Assembly (NCBI GenBank): GCA_963700705.1
Contig: CAVOYQ010000005.1
Location: 62,001-126,000, forward strand
DNA: 64,000 nt
Direction: 5' to 3'
DNA from: JAHEFT01 sp963700705
GTDB lineage: Bacteria; Pseudomonadota; Gammaproteobacteria; Xanthomonadales; SZUA-36
Positions 18,398 through 25,867 of this stretch are shown here, one piece after another. The number at the start of each line of letters is the position of its first letter. The first letter of the stretch is position 1. Position numbers and translations under genes: made by a program. A model generated the notes under the pieces. That model worked only from the letters and a program-made list of their open reading frames with translations, had not been told where the DNA came from and searched no databases.

Positions 18398-19163
18398 GAA
18401 ATCCCGGGCTTCCGCATGGCGCCGCTTGCATCGCACGCTCGGCGCCAGTGCGGCGGCCTTTATTCTTTTCATGGCGTTCAGCGGCATGGCCATCAACCAT
18501 GCCCGGGACCTCGGACTTGACCGGCAACATGTCTCCCAAGCGCTCCTGCTCCACTGGTACGGATTGACCGAACCCGAAGGATTTCACAGCTATGCCGCCG
18601 GAGACAACTGGATCAGCTTTGCCGGTTCCAATGCATACTTCAACGGCCAGTATGTATCAGAACTCCCGAATGGAGTTGGCGCCGCGTTCACCGGGGAAAT
18701 GTTGATCGCCGCCGGCAGTGACGGGTTTTTGTTGCTCGATCCACAAGGCGGAGTGATCGAGAAACTCCCGTGGGAGCGCCCGGAAGCGGGGCCGGTTGAA
18801 TCGATCGGCTTGCTGAAAAACGGGAGCGTGATTGTAAAAACGGCAACCGGTTCGTGGTTGGCGGATGCCCAACTGCTGCAATGGCAACCGGTTGACGCGA
18901 GTGAAGGCACAGCCGTCCCGGCCTGGTCAGAATCAGCGCCTGAGCCCCGGGCAATCAGGCAATCTGTGATTCAGCATTATCGGGGCGCCGGCCTGAACAT
19001 GGAGCGGCTGATCCTGGATCTTCACAGCGGAAGAATATTCGGGCCGGCGGGTGTCGTTGTTTACGATCTGCTGGCCGTGGTTGTCGGCTTTCTTGCAGTC
19101 AGCGGCTTGGTTTTCTGGTTTCGGGGCCGCCGCAACGGCAAGAAGCGATACCCTAAGTTTTAA
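18387..19163 (+). CDS. PepSY-associated membrane protein
   Basis: A 258-residue protein with one transmembrane helix near each end (about residues 16-36 and 225-250) and a periplasmic domain between. RRLHRTLGASAAAFILFMAFSG and LDLHSGRIFGPAGVVVYDL match PepSY-TM proteins, whose conserved His residues can bind heme. PepSY proteins next to FMN_bind domains are found in periplasmic reductases, including those that reduce ferric siderophores. With the Fur box upstream, a role in reducing or processing iron compounds is likely, though not proven. Confidence 0.75.
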   Translation: MGHKKSRASAWRRLHRTLGASAAAFILFMAFSGMAINHARDLGLDRQHVSQALLLHWYGLTEPEGFHSYAAGDNWISFAGSNAYFNGQYVSELPNGVGAAFTGEMLIAAGSDGFLLLDPQGGVIEKLPWERPEAGPVESIGLLKNGSVIVKTATGSWLADAQLLQWQPVDASEGTAVPAWSESAPEPRAIRQSVIQHYRGAGLNMERLILDLHSGRIFGPAGVVVYDLLAVVVGFLAVSGLVFWFRGRRNGKKRYPKF

Positions 19164-19191
19164 TTCTTCCGGGATTACAAAATCCTGTAAA

Positions 19192-19213
19192 AAACCCCGC
19201 CGAAGCGGGGTTT
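19192..19213. terminator. Terminator between convergent operons
   Basis: The hairpin AAACCCCGC-CGAA-GCGGGGTTT is symmetric with A and T flanks, so it can end both the plus-strand PepSY operon and the minus-strand gene that stops at 19240. Confidence 0.85.
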
Positions 19214-19239
19214 AGCAGAAAAAAGTCAGGTCAGTGCTT

Positions 19240-19650
19240 TCAGTCCACTGTACAGGAACCAAAAAGCAGGAACGTGCCATCCATATTGGTCATCGACCCG
19301 GAAAAATAGCCAGTGGTCTGATTGACCGCCATGGTCCAGCCCAAACCGAGTTCGGCACCTTGCATCAGCAGCTGATTTTCACTTTTTTCCATGGCGGCTA
19401 TGGCGGTCGTCCGCTCGGTTCCGGTAATGGTTTTCTTGGCAAAATCAATGCGCATAAACGCCGGCGCTCCGACTTCCCAGGCCTCTCCGGCATAACACCT
19501 TCGAGTCAAAACACAATCACGTGCCTCGACCGTGGCGCAGATCAGTGGCTTCGAGCCATCGAAGTCGGAAGCGAGGACAGGAGATACGGCAACACAGCCA
19601 AGCACTAAAACAACAAGATTCTTGAGTAATTTCACGGTCTGTTCTCCCAT
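19240..19650 (-). CDS. Small secreted protein, unknown function
   Basis: A protein of up to 136 residues with a Sec signal (LKNLVVLVLGCVAVSPVLAS) and a mature part containing four or five cysteines (LICATVEARDCVLTRRC, FGSCTVD). I do not recognise the family. The ATG overlaps the previous stop (TAATG), suggesting coupling with the glycine-zipper gene; a GTG at 19635 with GGGAGAA upstream is an alternative start that gives a more usual signal peptide. Confidence 0.7.
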   Translation of the reverse strand: MGEQTVKLLKNLVVLVLGCVAVSPVLASDFDGSKPLICATVEARDCVLTRRCYAGEAWEVGAPAFMRIDFAKKTITGTERTTAIAAMEKSENQLLMQGAELGLGWTMAVNQTTGYFSGSMTNMDGTFLLFGSCTVD

Positions 19651-20109
19651 TATCCGACGGTGTAGCCGCGTGCGGTCATGCAGGCCCCGACAGCGCGGTT
19701 CCAGGTGTCCATCATTTGCTGGCGTTGCGACTGGTCATATTGCTGCGCTGCGGCCTGGTTCTGGCGCGCCTGCCGTCCACCGACCATGGTTCCGGTGACA
19801 GCACCGATTGCCGCACCCTTGCCGGCATGACCGGTAATCGCTCCAATCGCCAAGCCACCAAGTGCGCCCACTGCTGCACCTTTGGCACGCTCACCGCCGC
19901 CCGTCGAGGAGGTTTGCGCGGGTGGCGTCTGCGCCAGCACCGCCGGGTCAACACCCGGTATTCTGGGTTGCCCAAACCTGGCACTCGCCCTGGTCTCTTT
20001 GTTGCAACTCGGGGCTCTGGCCCTGGGCGGGGTAAATGATCTGGGCCGCTGCTGTCAGCGAAAACACCAGTGCTGTTGCGCCTGTTATAACGCGAAAAAA
20101 GCTGGTCAT
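19650..20109 (-). CDS. Glycine-zipper secreted protein (frameshifted)
   Basis: The ATG at 20109 has GAGGAG upstream. The first frame encodes a signal peptide (MTSFFRVITGATALVFSLTAAAQ) and a region ending VWATQNTG, then hits a stop at 19948. One indel near 19950 restores VDPAVLAQTPPAQ, followed by a glycine-zipper segment (GAAVGALGGLAIGAITG and GAAIGAVTGTMVGG) and a C-terminus with a conserved Cys (VGACMTARGYTVG). Total is about 152 residues. Such proteins sit in the envelope; the exact role is unknown. Confidence 0.72.
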
Positions 20110-20218
20110 TCCTGTTCTCCTCAAGTTCAATTCCTGGTTGTCCGTCTAAACGCCATTCGCGTTTCAGAACCTTTGACGCATCCAGTCAACGCAAGTTCAC
20201 GCAATAATCTAACTGATC

Positions 20219-20352
20219 TGGCGGAGAGGGTGGGATTGTCAAAAACCATCCTGGTTTTTGCCCTGCGGGCGTCTTCGACGACCAAATTCGCTCCTGGCGA
20301 ATTTGTCGAACCCACATCGCTACGCGATGGTTGGTCTTATCCCCGCCTCTCC
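20219..20352 (-). ncRNA. tRNA-capped structured element downstream of tRNA-Ser
   Basis: On the minus strand this 134-nt stretch begins GGAGAGG and ends with the last 19 nt of the neighbouring tRNA-Ser, including CCTCTCC and GCCA, so its ends can form the tRNA acceptor stem with CCA. Between them are four hairpins: 20315-20329 (6 bp), 20284-20304 (8 bp, loop CAGGA), 20261-20269 (3 bp) and 20240-20260 (8 bp, loop AGGAT). It has no D-arm or anticodon arm. It may be a processed non-coding RNA or a repeat remnant; expression is not known. Confidence 0.55.
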
Positions 20353-20354
20353 AA

Positions 20355-20390
20355 CAATTAGAAAACACCGCTTCAGCGGAGTTTTCTAAT
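20355..20390 (-). terminator. Hairpin immediately after tRNA-Ser
   Basis: An 11-bp AT-rich stem (AATTAGAAAAC / GTTTTCTAATT) enclosing a short GC stem begins directly after the CCA of tRNA-Ser on the minus strand. It could end the tRNA transcript or guide 3' processing. It lacks a long U run, so termination is uncertain. Confidence 0.45.
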
Positions 20391-20480
<90 letters not shown>

Positions 20481-20533
20481 GCAAATCAAACCTGATTGTA
20501 TTCGATATGGCTCACAGCCGCTGCGCGGCGTTC

Positions 20534-20560
20534 GGGTGGGATGACTCCGGCACCTCTCCG
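20534..20560 (-). repeat. Partial copy of the tRNA-Ser 5' end
   Basis: On the minus strand 17 nt (CGGAGAGGTGCCGGAGT) repeat the 5' acceptor strand and start of the D-arm of the adjacent tRNA-Ser, followed by ATCCCACCC, which resembles its 3' T-arm. It looks like a tRNA-Ser copy with its body deleted, 55 bases upstream of the intact gene. Confidence 0.55.
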
Positions 20561-20708
20561 ATCAGTTTACGTGCTGCCCGGACATTTTAACGCATGTGTT
20601 TTACCCGTGTACGGATGGATTAACGGTACACTTGACCGCGCTATCCAGTTTTCGATAGTAGAATAAAATGCATTCGGGGCAAACCGGCTCCGACATCCGG
20701 GGTGAAGC

Positions 20709-21077
20709 ATGAAACGGTTTATCATTATTACGGCACTGCTGCTCACCGCGGCCCAGGCCGATGCGGCGTTTTACGGCAGCGACTACCTGAAGCGATTGCT
20801 CGACAGTTGTAATGCACTGCCAGAAACTTTCGACGCCAGTCCCGAGAACTTCGACAGGGTCAAGGACTGCGGGTTGAGCACGGGCTACATACTTGGAGTT
20901 TTTGATTCACTGGATGCACTTGCGGACCGGTCGAAGTGCTTTCCCGGAACCGTGCAATCCGAGCAGGTGGTTGATGCGGTTGATACCTGGCTGCAAAACC
21001 ATCCGGAACGGATCCATCAAGCAGCCAGCAAGTCAATTCGTCAAGCCCTTGTTGAGACCTGGTCCTGCACGAAATAG
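20709..21077 (+). CDS. Rap1a/Tai-type secreted protein
   Basis: A 122-residue protein with a signal peptide (MKRFIIITALLLTAAQADA) and four mature cysteines. CGLSTGYILGVFDSLDAL and the C-terminal helices (VVDAVDTWLQNHPERIH, SIRQALVETWSC) resemble the Rap1a/Tai fold. Members of that family include immunity proteins to type VI amidase effectors, but many family members are orphans. No effector or secretion gene is nearby, so an immunity role here is only possible. Confidence 0.65.
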   Translation: MKRFIIITALLLTAAQADAAFYGSDYLKRLLDSCNALPETFDASPENFDRVKDCGLSTGYILGVFDSLDALADRSKCFPGTVQSEQVVDAVDTWLQNHPERIHQAASKSIRQALVETWSCTK

Positions 21078-21092
21078 CCGATTACGGCAGAG

Positions 21093-21374
21093 TTATTCCG
21101 GTTCGACGACTTCTACCTCGGTGACAATTTCCACACACTTTTCGTCTTCCAGCAGGATTCGTTCCTTCGTTTCCTTGTGGATGCAAAAACACTCGCCGTT
21201 TTTAATTTCGAATAGGCAGAAGTCATTCTCACCCAGCGGAGTCCCTGTTTCTCCATAATCCGGCTCCTGCTGCTCTTCAAGGATCTGCTCGGCAGGATCA
21301 GCCAATTCAAAGGTGGCAGCGGCCAAGCCTGCCTGCAGGCCGAGCAGGATAATCAATACAAGACGTTTCATCAT
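21093..21374 (-). CDS. Small acidic secreted protein, unknown function
   Basis: A 93-residue protein with a signal peptide (KRLVLIILLGLQAGLAAA) and a short acidic mature part with three Cys (FCLFEIKNGECFCIHKE). No family is recognised. Two adjoining ATGs (21374, 21371) are possible starts. It is convergent with the Rap1a-like gene, with 15 bases between stops. Confidence 0.6.
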   Translation of the reverse strand: MMKRLVLIILLGLQAGLAAATFELADPAEQILEEQQEPDYGETGTPLGENDFCLFEIKNGECFCIHKETKERILLEDEKCVEIVTEVEVVEPE

Positions 21375-21406
21375 GTTGAACTTCCACTCACAGGTTTCTA
21401 TCTATT

Positions 21407-21564
21407 GGCCTGTAACAGAGAAAGCGGAAGATGGATGGCGCCGGGATGGTGGTGGCTGGCGCAGGTCTGGAACGAGGCTGATAGCCATCGCTATCAGTCG
21501 AGTGAAGACCAAACCAGGCGCCATCAGACCAAGCCAGATGCTTTCGATTTCTCTGTTACAGGCC
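21407..21564. repeat. 158-nt nested inverted-repeat element
   Basis: The ends are a perfect 17-bp inverted repeat (GGCCTGTAACAGAGAAA at 21407-21423, its complement at 21548-21564). Inside lie an 8-bp stem (ATGGCGCC at 21435-21442 with GGCGCCAT at 21517-21524) and a central hairpin CTGATAGC-CATC-GCTATCAG (21478-21497). No coding frame is evident and no target duplication is seen. It could be a small non-autonomous mobile element or a structured RNA downstream of the CadC-like gene. Confidence 0.75.
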
Positions 21565-21638
21565 ACCAGCATACAACGCTGTAGCGCGATTGATAAGCCT
21601 CGCGTGCGGCACAGCGCAACCCGCGCACTGCCAGTATC

Positions 21639-23750
21639 CTATGCCTGGCTTCCCTCCCCGTCGATTTCAGCCAGCATTTCCCTGAACTCCGGCTGATCCC
21701 GGATGGAGTCGTAAAACGGCAGGTAAGGTTCCAGAAACGGGGTTACATGGCTCGGCTCAATGAGCCCGTCCCGAATGCATTTTACCGCGCTTTCCGTTGC
21801 CGCGATCATACCGAGAAGCCGGCAGGCCTGGTGCATCATTTCATTCCGGTCCGCCCAGTCGACGTGTTCCGGCCCGAGCCAGGAATTGACCAGTTGCTCG
21901 GATTCATCGACATTGCCCTGGAATCCCGCAAGCATGGCCAATCCGAGATTCGCCAAGGCCCCGGGGCTATTGCCGCTCTCTGCCAGCTGTTTTTCAAGAG
22001 TCGTTTGCCAGCGCAGCAAGTCCTCTGACAGCGGCTCGACGCCAGGCACTAACCAAAAGGTGAAGAATCGGCGCCAATCCTTTTCTGAAGGGATCATACT
22101 GTCAAATAGTTCACCGGCTGGAGTCAACGCATCCAGGGCGCCCGGGTAATTCCGGTTGGCCAGGTACGCCTCCCACCCGCAGTCCGGCTCATCGTAACTT
22201 TGACACAACCGGGCGATCGATTCCTGCAAGCGCTGGTAATCCCGGTCGTCGCGAAACAGGAGATAGCTCGCGGTTTCGTTCATGTAAAAACTGTCCAGCG
22301 GAGAGGTCGCAATCTCGGCCCAGGCTTCGTCGTATTGATGCATGATGAACAGCCCGTGCACGACGACGTCTGTCCAATTCGGATTTCGGGGATCCAATTC
22401 CTGCATTTTTCTTTTCGTTCGCTGGCTGGCATCGAAATCCCCCTGCCGGCGTTCAATCCAGGTTTTTAATTCCAGGGCCTGAATGTCTCCGGGGATCATG
22501 GTCAGCGCCCGGGAAATGATGTCGTGGGCCTGGTCAAAGTCTTGCAATACGTAGTAAACATAGGCTGCAAGGCCCATCAGGTAGTCGGCCGACCCTGGCG
22601 CAACAGCCTTGAGGCTCTGCAGAGCCTGCTCCGTTTTCAGCGTCAGATCCGGATCGCTGCGCTTGAAATTTTGCAATGCAAGCACGTTGACCAACTGGGC
22701 CCAGGCGCGGGTGAAAGTCGGGTCAAGCTCGACCGCATCGTGCAGGAGTTGGATGTATTCCGGGCTGGACAGCGCTGTGTTGGAAGCCTCCCGCAACTGC
22801 ATTGCCCGGTGATAAGCCCGGTAGGCTGCCATATTCTCGGTTGGGATAAGGGCCAGTTGCCTGGTGTCCTCGGCGGTCAGCGTGGTGTCAAGTCCCTTCG
22901 CGATGGCGACTGCTATCTCGCTCTGCACATCGAAAATATTCGCCGGCAACAATTCACGGTCGTAGCTCTCGGCCCACAGGTGTTCGTCGGTTCGAGCGTC
23001 AATTAACTGCGCGTTGATGCGAATCCGGTCAGCGACGATTTGTACGCTGCCTTCCAGGATGACGTCAGCTCCCAGATCCTGGCCTATCCTGCGGATGTTG
23101 TGCTCGGTATTCCGGTATTCCTTGACCGAGGTGCCCGAGATCACGCGCATCGATTGCAATTTGGCCAATTGGGTCAGGAGATCATTGTGTATGCCATAGG
23201 CAAAAAACACGTTGTCATCTCCGTCCCGGCTCTCGGCGGTGAACGGCAACACCGCAACCATGGGCGGTCCAGAACCCTGCGGCCCGCGAACTTCCCGTCG
23301 TGGATCGTCGAATTTGTTCACGGTCGAGTACAGGAATACCGCTGCAAGGCCGGCGAGAATGGCCAGCAAAAGATACTGGCGCCTGCGTGCAGGTTGCGGC
23401 ACCCGCGGCTCCGGAAGCGGAGCCGGTGGAAAGTGGGCAATGTACCCCTTGCGCACGACGGTTTCGATATAGGCCTGTATGTCCTGCGGCGAAAGAATTT
23501 GCCGCAGGATCGAAACGCAGCGATTGATCGCGTCGTCCGAGACGACACGATTCTCCCAGGCGGCGGCAATCAGTTCATCGCGGCTGATGACTTTGTTCTG
23601 GTTGGCGAGAAAGTATTCCAGGAGCTTGGCCACCTGGGGCTCCAGGCGGATGGTGGTCTCCCCATCGAACAGGTCTCCGGTGTTGGCGTCAAAGCGCCAA
23701 CGGCCGAATAAATGTGACACCGGAATACCCTTGTCGGTATTACTCAACAT
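21639..23750 (-). CDS. CadC-like transmembrane winged-helix regulator with TPR domain
   Basis: A 703-residue membrane-anchored regulator. The N-terminal OmpR/PhoB-type winged helix (about residues 12-110: LEPQVAKLLEYFL, VSDDAINRCVSILRQ, YIETVVRKGYI) lies in the cytoplasm. One transmembrane helix follows (about 125-145), then a TolB-like periplasmic domain (VAVLPFTAES, GADVILEGSVQIVADRIRI) and TPR-like repeats. It is transcribed away from the secreted propeller gene at 23967, and the space between holds imperfect direct repeats that could be its operator. The signal is unknown. Confidence 0.85.
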   Translation of the reverse strand: MLSNTDKGIPVSHLFGRWRFDANTGDLFDGETTIRLEPQVAKLLEYFLANQNKVISRDELIAAAWENRVVSDDAINRCVSILRQILSPQDIQAYIETVVRKGYIAHFPPAPLPEPRVPQPARRRQYLLLAILAGLAAVFLYSTVNKFDDPRREVRGPQGSGPPMVAVLPFTAESRDGDDNVFFAYGIHNDLLTQLAKLQSMRVISGTSVKEYRNTEHNIRRIGQDLGADVILEGSVQIVADRIRINAQLIDARTDEHLWAESYDRELLPANIFDVQSEIAVAIAKGLDTTLTAEDTRQLALIPTENMAAYRAYHRAMQLREASNTALSSPEYIQLLHDAVELDPTFTRAWAQLVNVLALQNFKRSDPDLTLKTEQALQSLKAVAPGSADYLMGLAAYVYYVLQDFDQAHDIISRALTMIPGDIQALELKTWIERRQGDFDASQRTKRKMQELDPRNPNWTDVVVHGLFIMHQYDEAWAEIATSPLDSFYMNETASYLLFRDDRDYQRLQESIARLCQSYDEPDCGWEAYLANRNYPGALDALTPAGELFDSMIPSEKDWRRFFTFWLVPGVEPLSEDLLRWQTTLEKQLAESGNSPGALANLGLAMLAGFQGNVDESEQLVNSWLGPEHVDWADRNEMMHQACRLLGMIAATESAVKCIRDGLIEPSHVTPFLEPYLPFYDSIRDQPEFREMLAEIDGEGSQA

Positions 23751-23853
23751 GTAAAAAACCAGCCCCCCAAGGACAAATCAGCGCTTCATCACCCAAATAT
23801 CAGTGTTTCATCAGGCAATCAGTGAAAAAGCAACTACACTCTATACAGGCGTC

Positions 23854-23929
23854 GCACAGGGGGTGCATAAGACAGCTCATCAATTGCCTCCTGTTGCTGC
23901 ACAGGCCGTGCACAAAACAGCCCATCGAT
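23854..23929. promoter_or_regulatory. Imperfect 31-bp direct repeats between divergent genes
   Basis: Two 31-bp copies, 23854-23884 and 23899-23929, match at 25 positions (pattern GCACAGG..GTGCA.AA.ACAGC.CATC.AT) with starts 45 bases apart. They lie upstream of the propeller gene and of the divergent CadC-like regulator gene. Direct repeats are usual for OmpR-type winged-helix binding, so this is a candidate operator. Confidence 0.5.
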
Positions 23930-23966
23930 AATATTACGCCAAATACGCAAACAACTTGGAGAAAAT

Positions 23967-24968
23967 ATGAACAAGCAACTCAAACTCACTGCGATCGCGT
24001 TGCTCGCCTTGACCGTGCCAGCCCTGTCGGTCAGCGCTGGCGAAAAACCCTTTCCCACTGTAGTACCCGCCCTTGAATATTCCCAACCTGAAGGTTTCGC
24101 GATTGGTAAGGGACATACGGCCTATAACGGCTCAGTTGATGGATCGATCTACAAGGTGGACCTGCGCAGCGGACAGGGCGCTGTTCTGAACCCGGATGAA
24201 ATTCCGAACCCACTCGATTGTTCAAAACTCGGGATGCGTGTCGATTCCCGTACCAACAATCTGTTTGTGGCCGGTTGTGTGTATGAAAACCTGTTGGTCT
24301 ATAACGCGGACACTGGCGAAGTCAAAGCGGAATACCAATTGGGACCCGTATTTGAATCGCTTGTTAATGATCTGACCATCACCAATGATGCTGTTTATGT
24401 TACGGATTCTTTCCAGCCGCTTATCTATCGTCTGCCACTGGCCAGCAATGGCGGACTGCCACCCGATGCCGATGGTGTTACAACCATCGCCCTGCCCGCG
24501 GAATTCCAGATGGACTTTGAAAATGACTTCTGCTGCGGAGGAAATGGCATCGTAGCAACGCCAGATGGGAAGACCCTGATCATCGGCCACTCGCTCCTGT
24601 CAGCGCTATACCGGGTTGATCCTGCCACCGGTGAAGTGACCGAAATCGAAGTAAGTCCGCCTCTGACCGGCTTCCTGGATGGCCTTGTGTTGCACAACCG
24701 TACTTTGTACATCATGAACCCCGATTTGGAACTGGTTCAGGTAGTCGAATTGGATAAGGAAATGCTCACAGGGGAGTTCGTTGGAACAATTTACAACTCC
24801 AATATGAATGGAGTCGCCAGCGGCGCCCTCTTTGGAGCCTCCCTGTACGTCAATAATGCTCATTATGACTCCGGGTATTACGATGAAGAACAAGGCGAGA
24901 TAGTCTGGTACTACGGCGATAGGTCGATCACCAGGGTGAATCGCCACGACGTGGACCCAGTGGAATAA
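23967..24968 (+). CDS. Secreted beta-propeller (SMP-30/gluconolactonase-like) protein
   Basis: A 333-residue protein with a signal peptide (residues 1-24, ending SVSAG) and repeated propeller blades such as GSIYKVDLRSGQG, NLLVYNADTGEV and ALYRVDPATGEVTEIEV. The pattern fits SMP-30/NHL-like six-bladed propellers. Three cysteines (CCGG and one other pair) are seen. No enzymatic assignment is justified. AACTTGGAGAAAAT before the ATG gives a good ribosome site, and a strong terminator follows. Confidence 0.75.
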   Translation: MNKQLKLTAIALLALTVPALSVSAGEKPFPTVVPALEYSQPEGFAIGKGHTAYNGSVDGSIYKVDLRSGQGAVLNPDEIPNPLDCSKLGMRVDSRTNNLFVAGCVYENLLVYNADTGEVKAEYQLGPVFESLVNDLTITNDAVYVTDSFQPLIYRLPLASNGGLPPDADGVTTIALPAEFQMDFENDFCCGGNGIVATPDGKTLIIGHSLLSALYRVDPATGEVTEIEVSPPLTGFLDGLVLHNRTLYIMNPDLELVQVVELDKEMLTGEFVGTIYNSNMNGVASGALFGASLYVNNAHYDSGYYDEEQGEIVWYYGDRSITRVNRHDVDPVE

Positions 24969-25012
24969 ACGATCCTGTAGACAGCGTTTGGCGACAAACC
25001 TGTTGTGCTAAA

Positions 25013-25040
25013 ACAAAACCCCGCTTCGGCGGGGTTTTGT
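25013..25040. terminator. Bidirectional terminator after the propeller gene
   Basis: A 12-bp stem ACAAAACCCCGC / GCGGGGTTTTGT with a TTCG tetraloop and A/T flanks. It can end transcription of the plus-strand propeller gene and of the minus-strand tRNA-Cys/tRNA-Leu transcript. Confidence 0.9.
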
Positions 25041-25121
25041 TATTTGGCTCTGACTGATAACAGATACGTTGTTTTTACGAAGTATTTAGGTTAAATAATT
25101 AATATATCTTGTTGTTTTTAT

Positions 25122-25208
25122 TGGTGCCCGGGACCGGAATCGAACCGGTACAACCTTTCGGTCGAGGGATTTTAAGTCCCTTGCGTCTACCAATTTCGCC
25201 ACCCGGGC
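25122..25208 (-). tRNA. tRNA-Leu (UAA)
   Basis: An 87-nt type II tRNA with encoded CCA: acceptor GCCCGGG/CCCGGGC, anticodon loop CTTAAAA giving TAA, a long variable arm and T-arm TACCGGTTCGATTCCGGT. It lies 14 nt downstream of the last tRNA-Cys-linked repeat on the minus strand, so it may be cotranscribed with tRNA-Cys. Confidence 0.96.
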
Positions 25209-25221
25209 CACGAAGGGAAAA

Positions 25222-25712
25222 ATGGAGGCTAGGGCCGGAATCGAACCCGGATTCGCGGCTCTCCGCTAGCCGGCGGTACCTTCCTTCACCGAATCCGAAG
25301 CTTGCGGTCAAACGACTCTCGAATAGCTCATCGTCCGGTGATTTCCCCTGGCCTTTATTTTACCGGCCCAGAGGGTCGGTAAAAATGGAGGCTAGGGTCG
25401 GAATCGAACCCGGATTCGCGGTTCTCCGCTAGCCGGCGGTACCTTCCTTCACCGAATCCGAAGCTTGCGGTCAAACGACTCTCGAATAGCTCATCGTCCG
25501 GTGATTTCCCCTGACCTTTATTTTTACCGGCCCAAAGGGTCGGTAAAAATGGAGGCTAGGGTCGGAATCGAACCCGGATTCGCGGTTCTCCGCTAGCCGG
25601 CGGTACCTTCCTTCACCGAATCCGAAGCTTGCGTTCAAACGACTCTCGAATAGCTCATCGTCCGGTGATTTCCCCTGACCTTTATTTTTACCGGCCCAAA
25701 GGGTCGGTAAAA
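25222..25712 (-). repeat. Three tandem ~164-bp repeats ending in tRNA-Cys 3' ends
   Basis: Units begin at 25222, 25385 and 25549 (periods 163 and 164) and the intact tRNA-Cys begins at 25714, completing the register. On the minus strand each unit starts with a hairpin (ACCGACCC-TTT-GGGCCGGT flanked by T and A runs) and ends with the last 25 nt of tRNA-Cys; copy 1 has one mismatch there. Upstream in the unit, GGCTAG can pair with CTAGCC of the copied acceptor strand, giving 49-nt mini-tRNA-like ends at 25223-25271, 25386-25434 and 25550-25598. No long conserved reading frame is apparent. Confidence 0.85.
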
Positions 25713-25713
25713 A

Positions 25714-25787
25714 TGGAGGCTAGGGTCGGAATCGAACCGGCGTCCACGGCTTTGCAGGCCGCTGCATAACCACTCTGCCACCTAGCC
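25714..25787 (-). tRNA. tRNA-Cys (GCA)
   Basis: A 74-nt tRNA with encoded CCA: acceptor GGCTAGG/CCTAGCC, anticodon loop CTGCAAA giving GCA, T-loop TTCGATT. The T-stem as read has one C-A mismatch. Three partial copies of its 3' end follow downstream. Confidence 0.95.
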
Positions 25788-25817
25788 ACCGGTAAACAGG
25801 ATCTGTTGAAGCGCGCT

Positions 25818-25846
25818 ATTCTACCAACCTCTGTTGGGCATTGCCA
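25818..25846 (-). promoter_or_regulatory. Probable promoter of the tRNA-Cys transcript
   Basis: On the minus strand TGGCAA (25846-25841) and TAGAAT (25823-25818) are separated by 17 bases, followed by a GC-rich discriminator (AGCGCGC) as in growth-rate-controlled tRNA promoters. The predicted start would be about 20-25 nt before the tRNA. Confidence 0.45.
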
Positions 25847-25867
25847 CGCTAAAAGAGCCGCGATGCC

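Noticed and set aside
21747..23754. Several long plus-strand frames opposite the CadC-like gene
   Set aside because: The minus-strand frame has clear winged-helix, TolB-like and TPR sequence; the opposite frames show only low-complexity arginine-rich peptides.
25222..25713. A CRISPR array
   Set aside because: The repeats are ~164 bp and directly adjoining with no unique spacers, there are no cas genes, and each unit ends in tRNA-Cys sequence.
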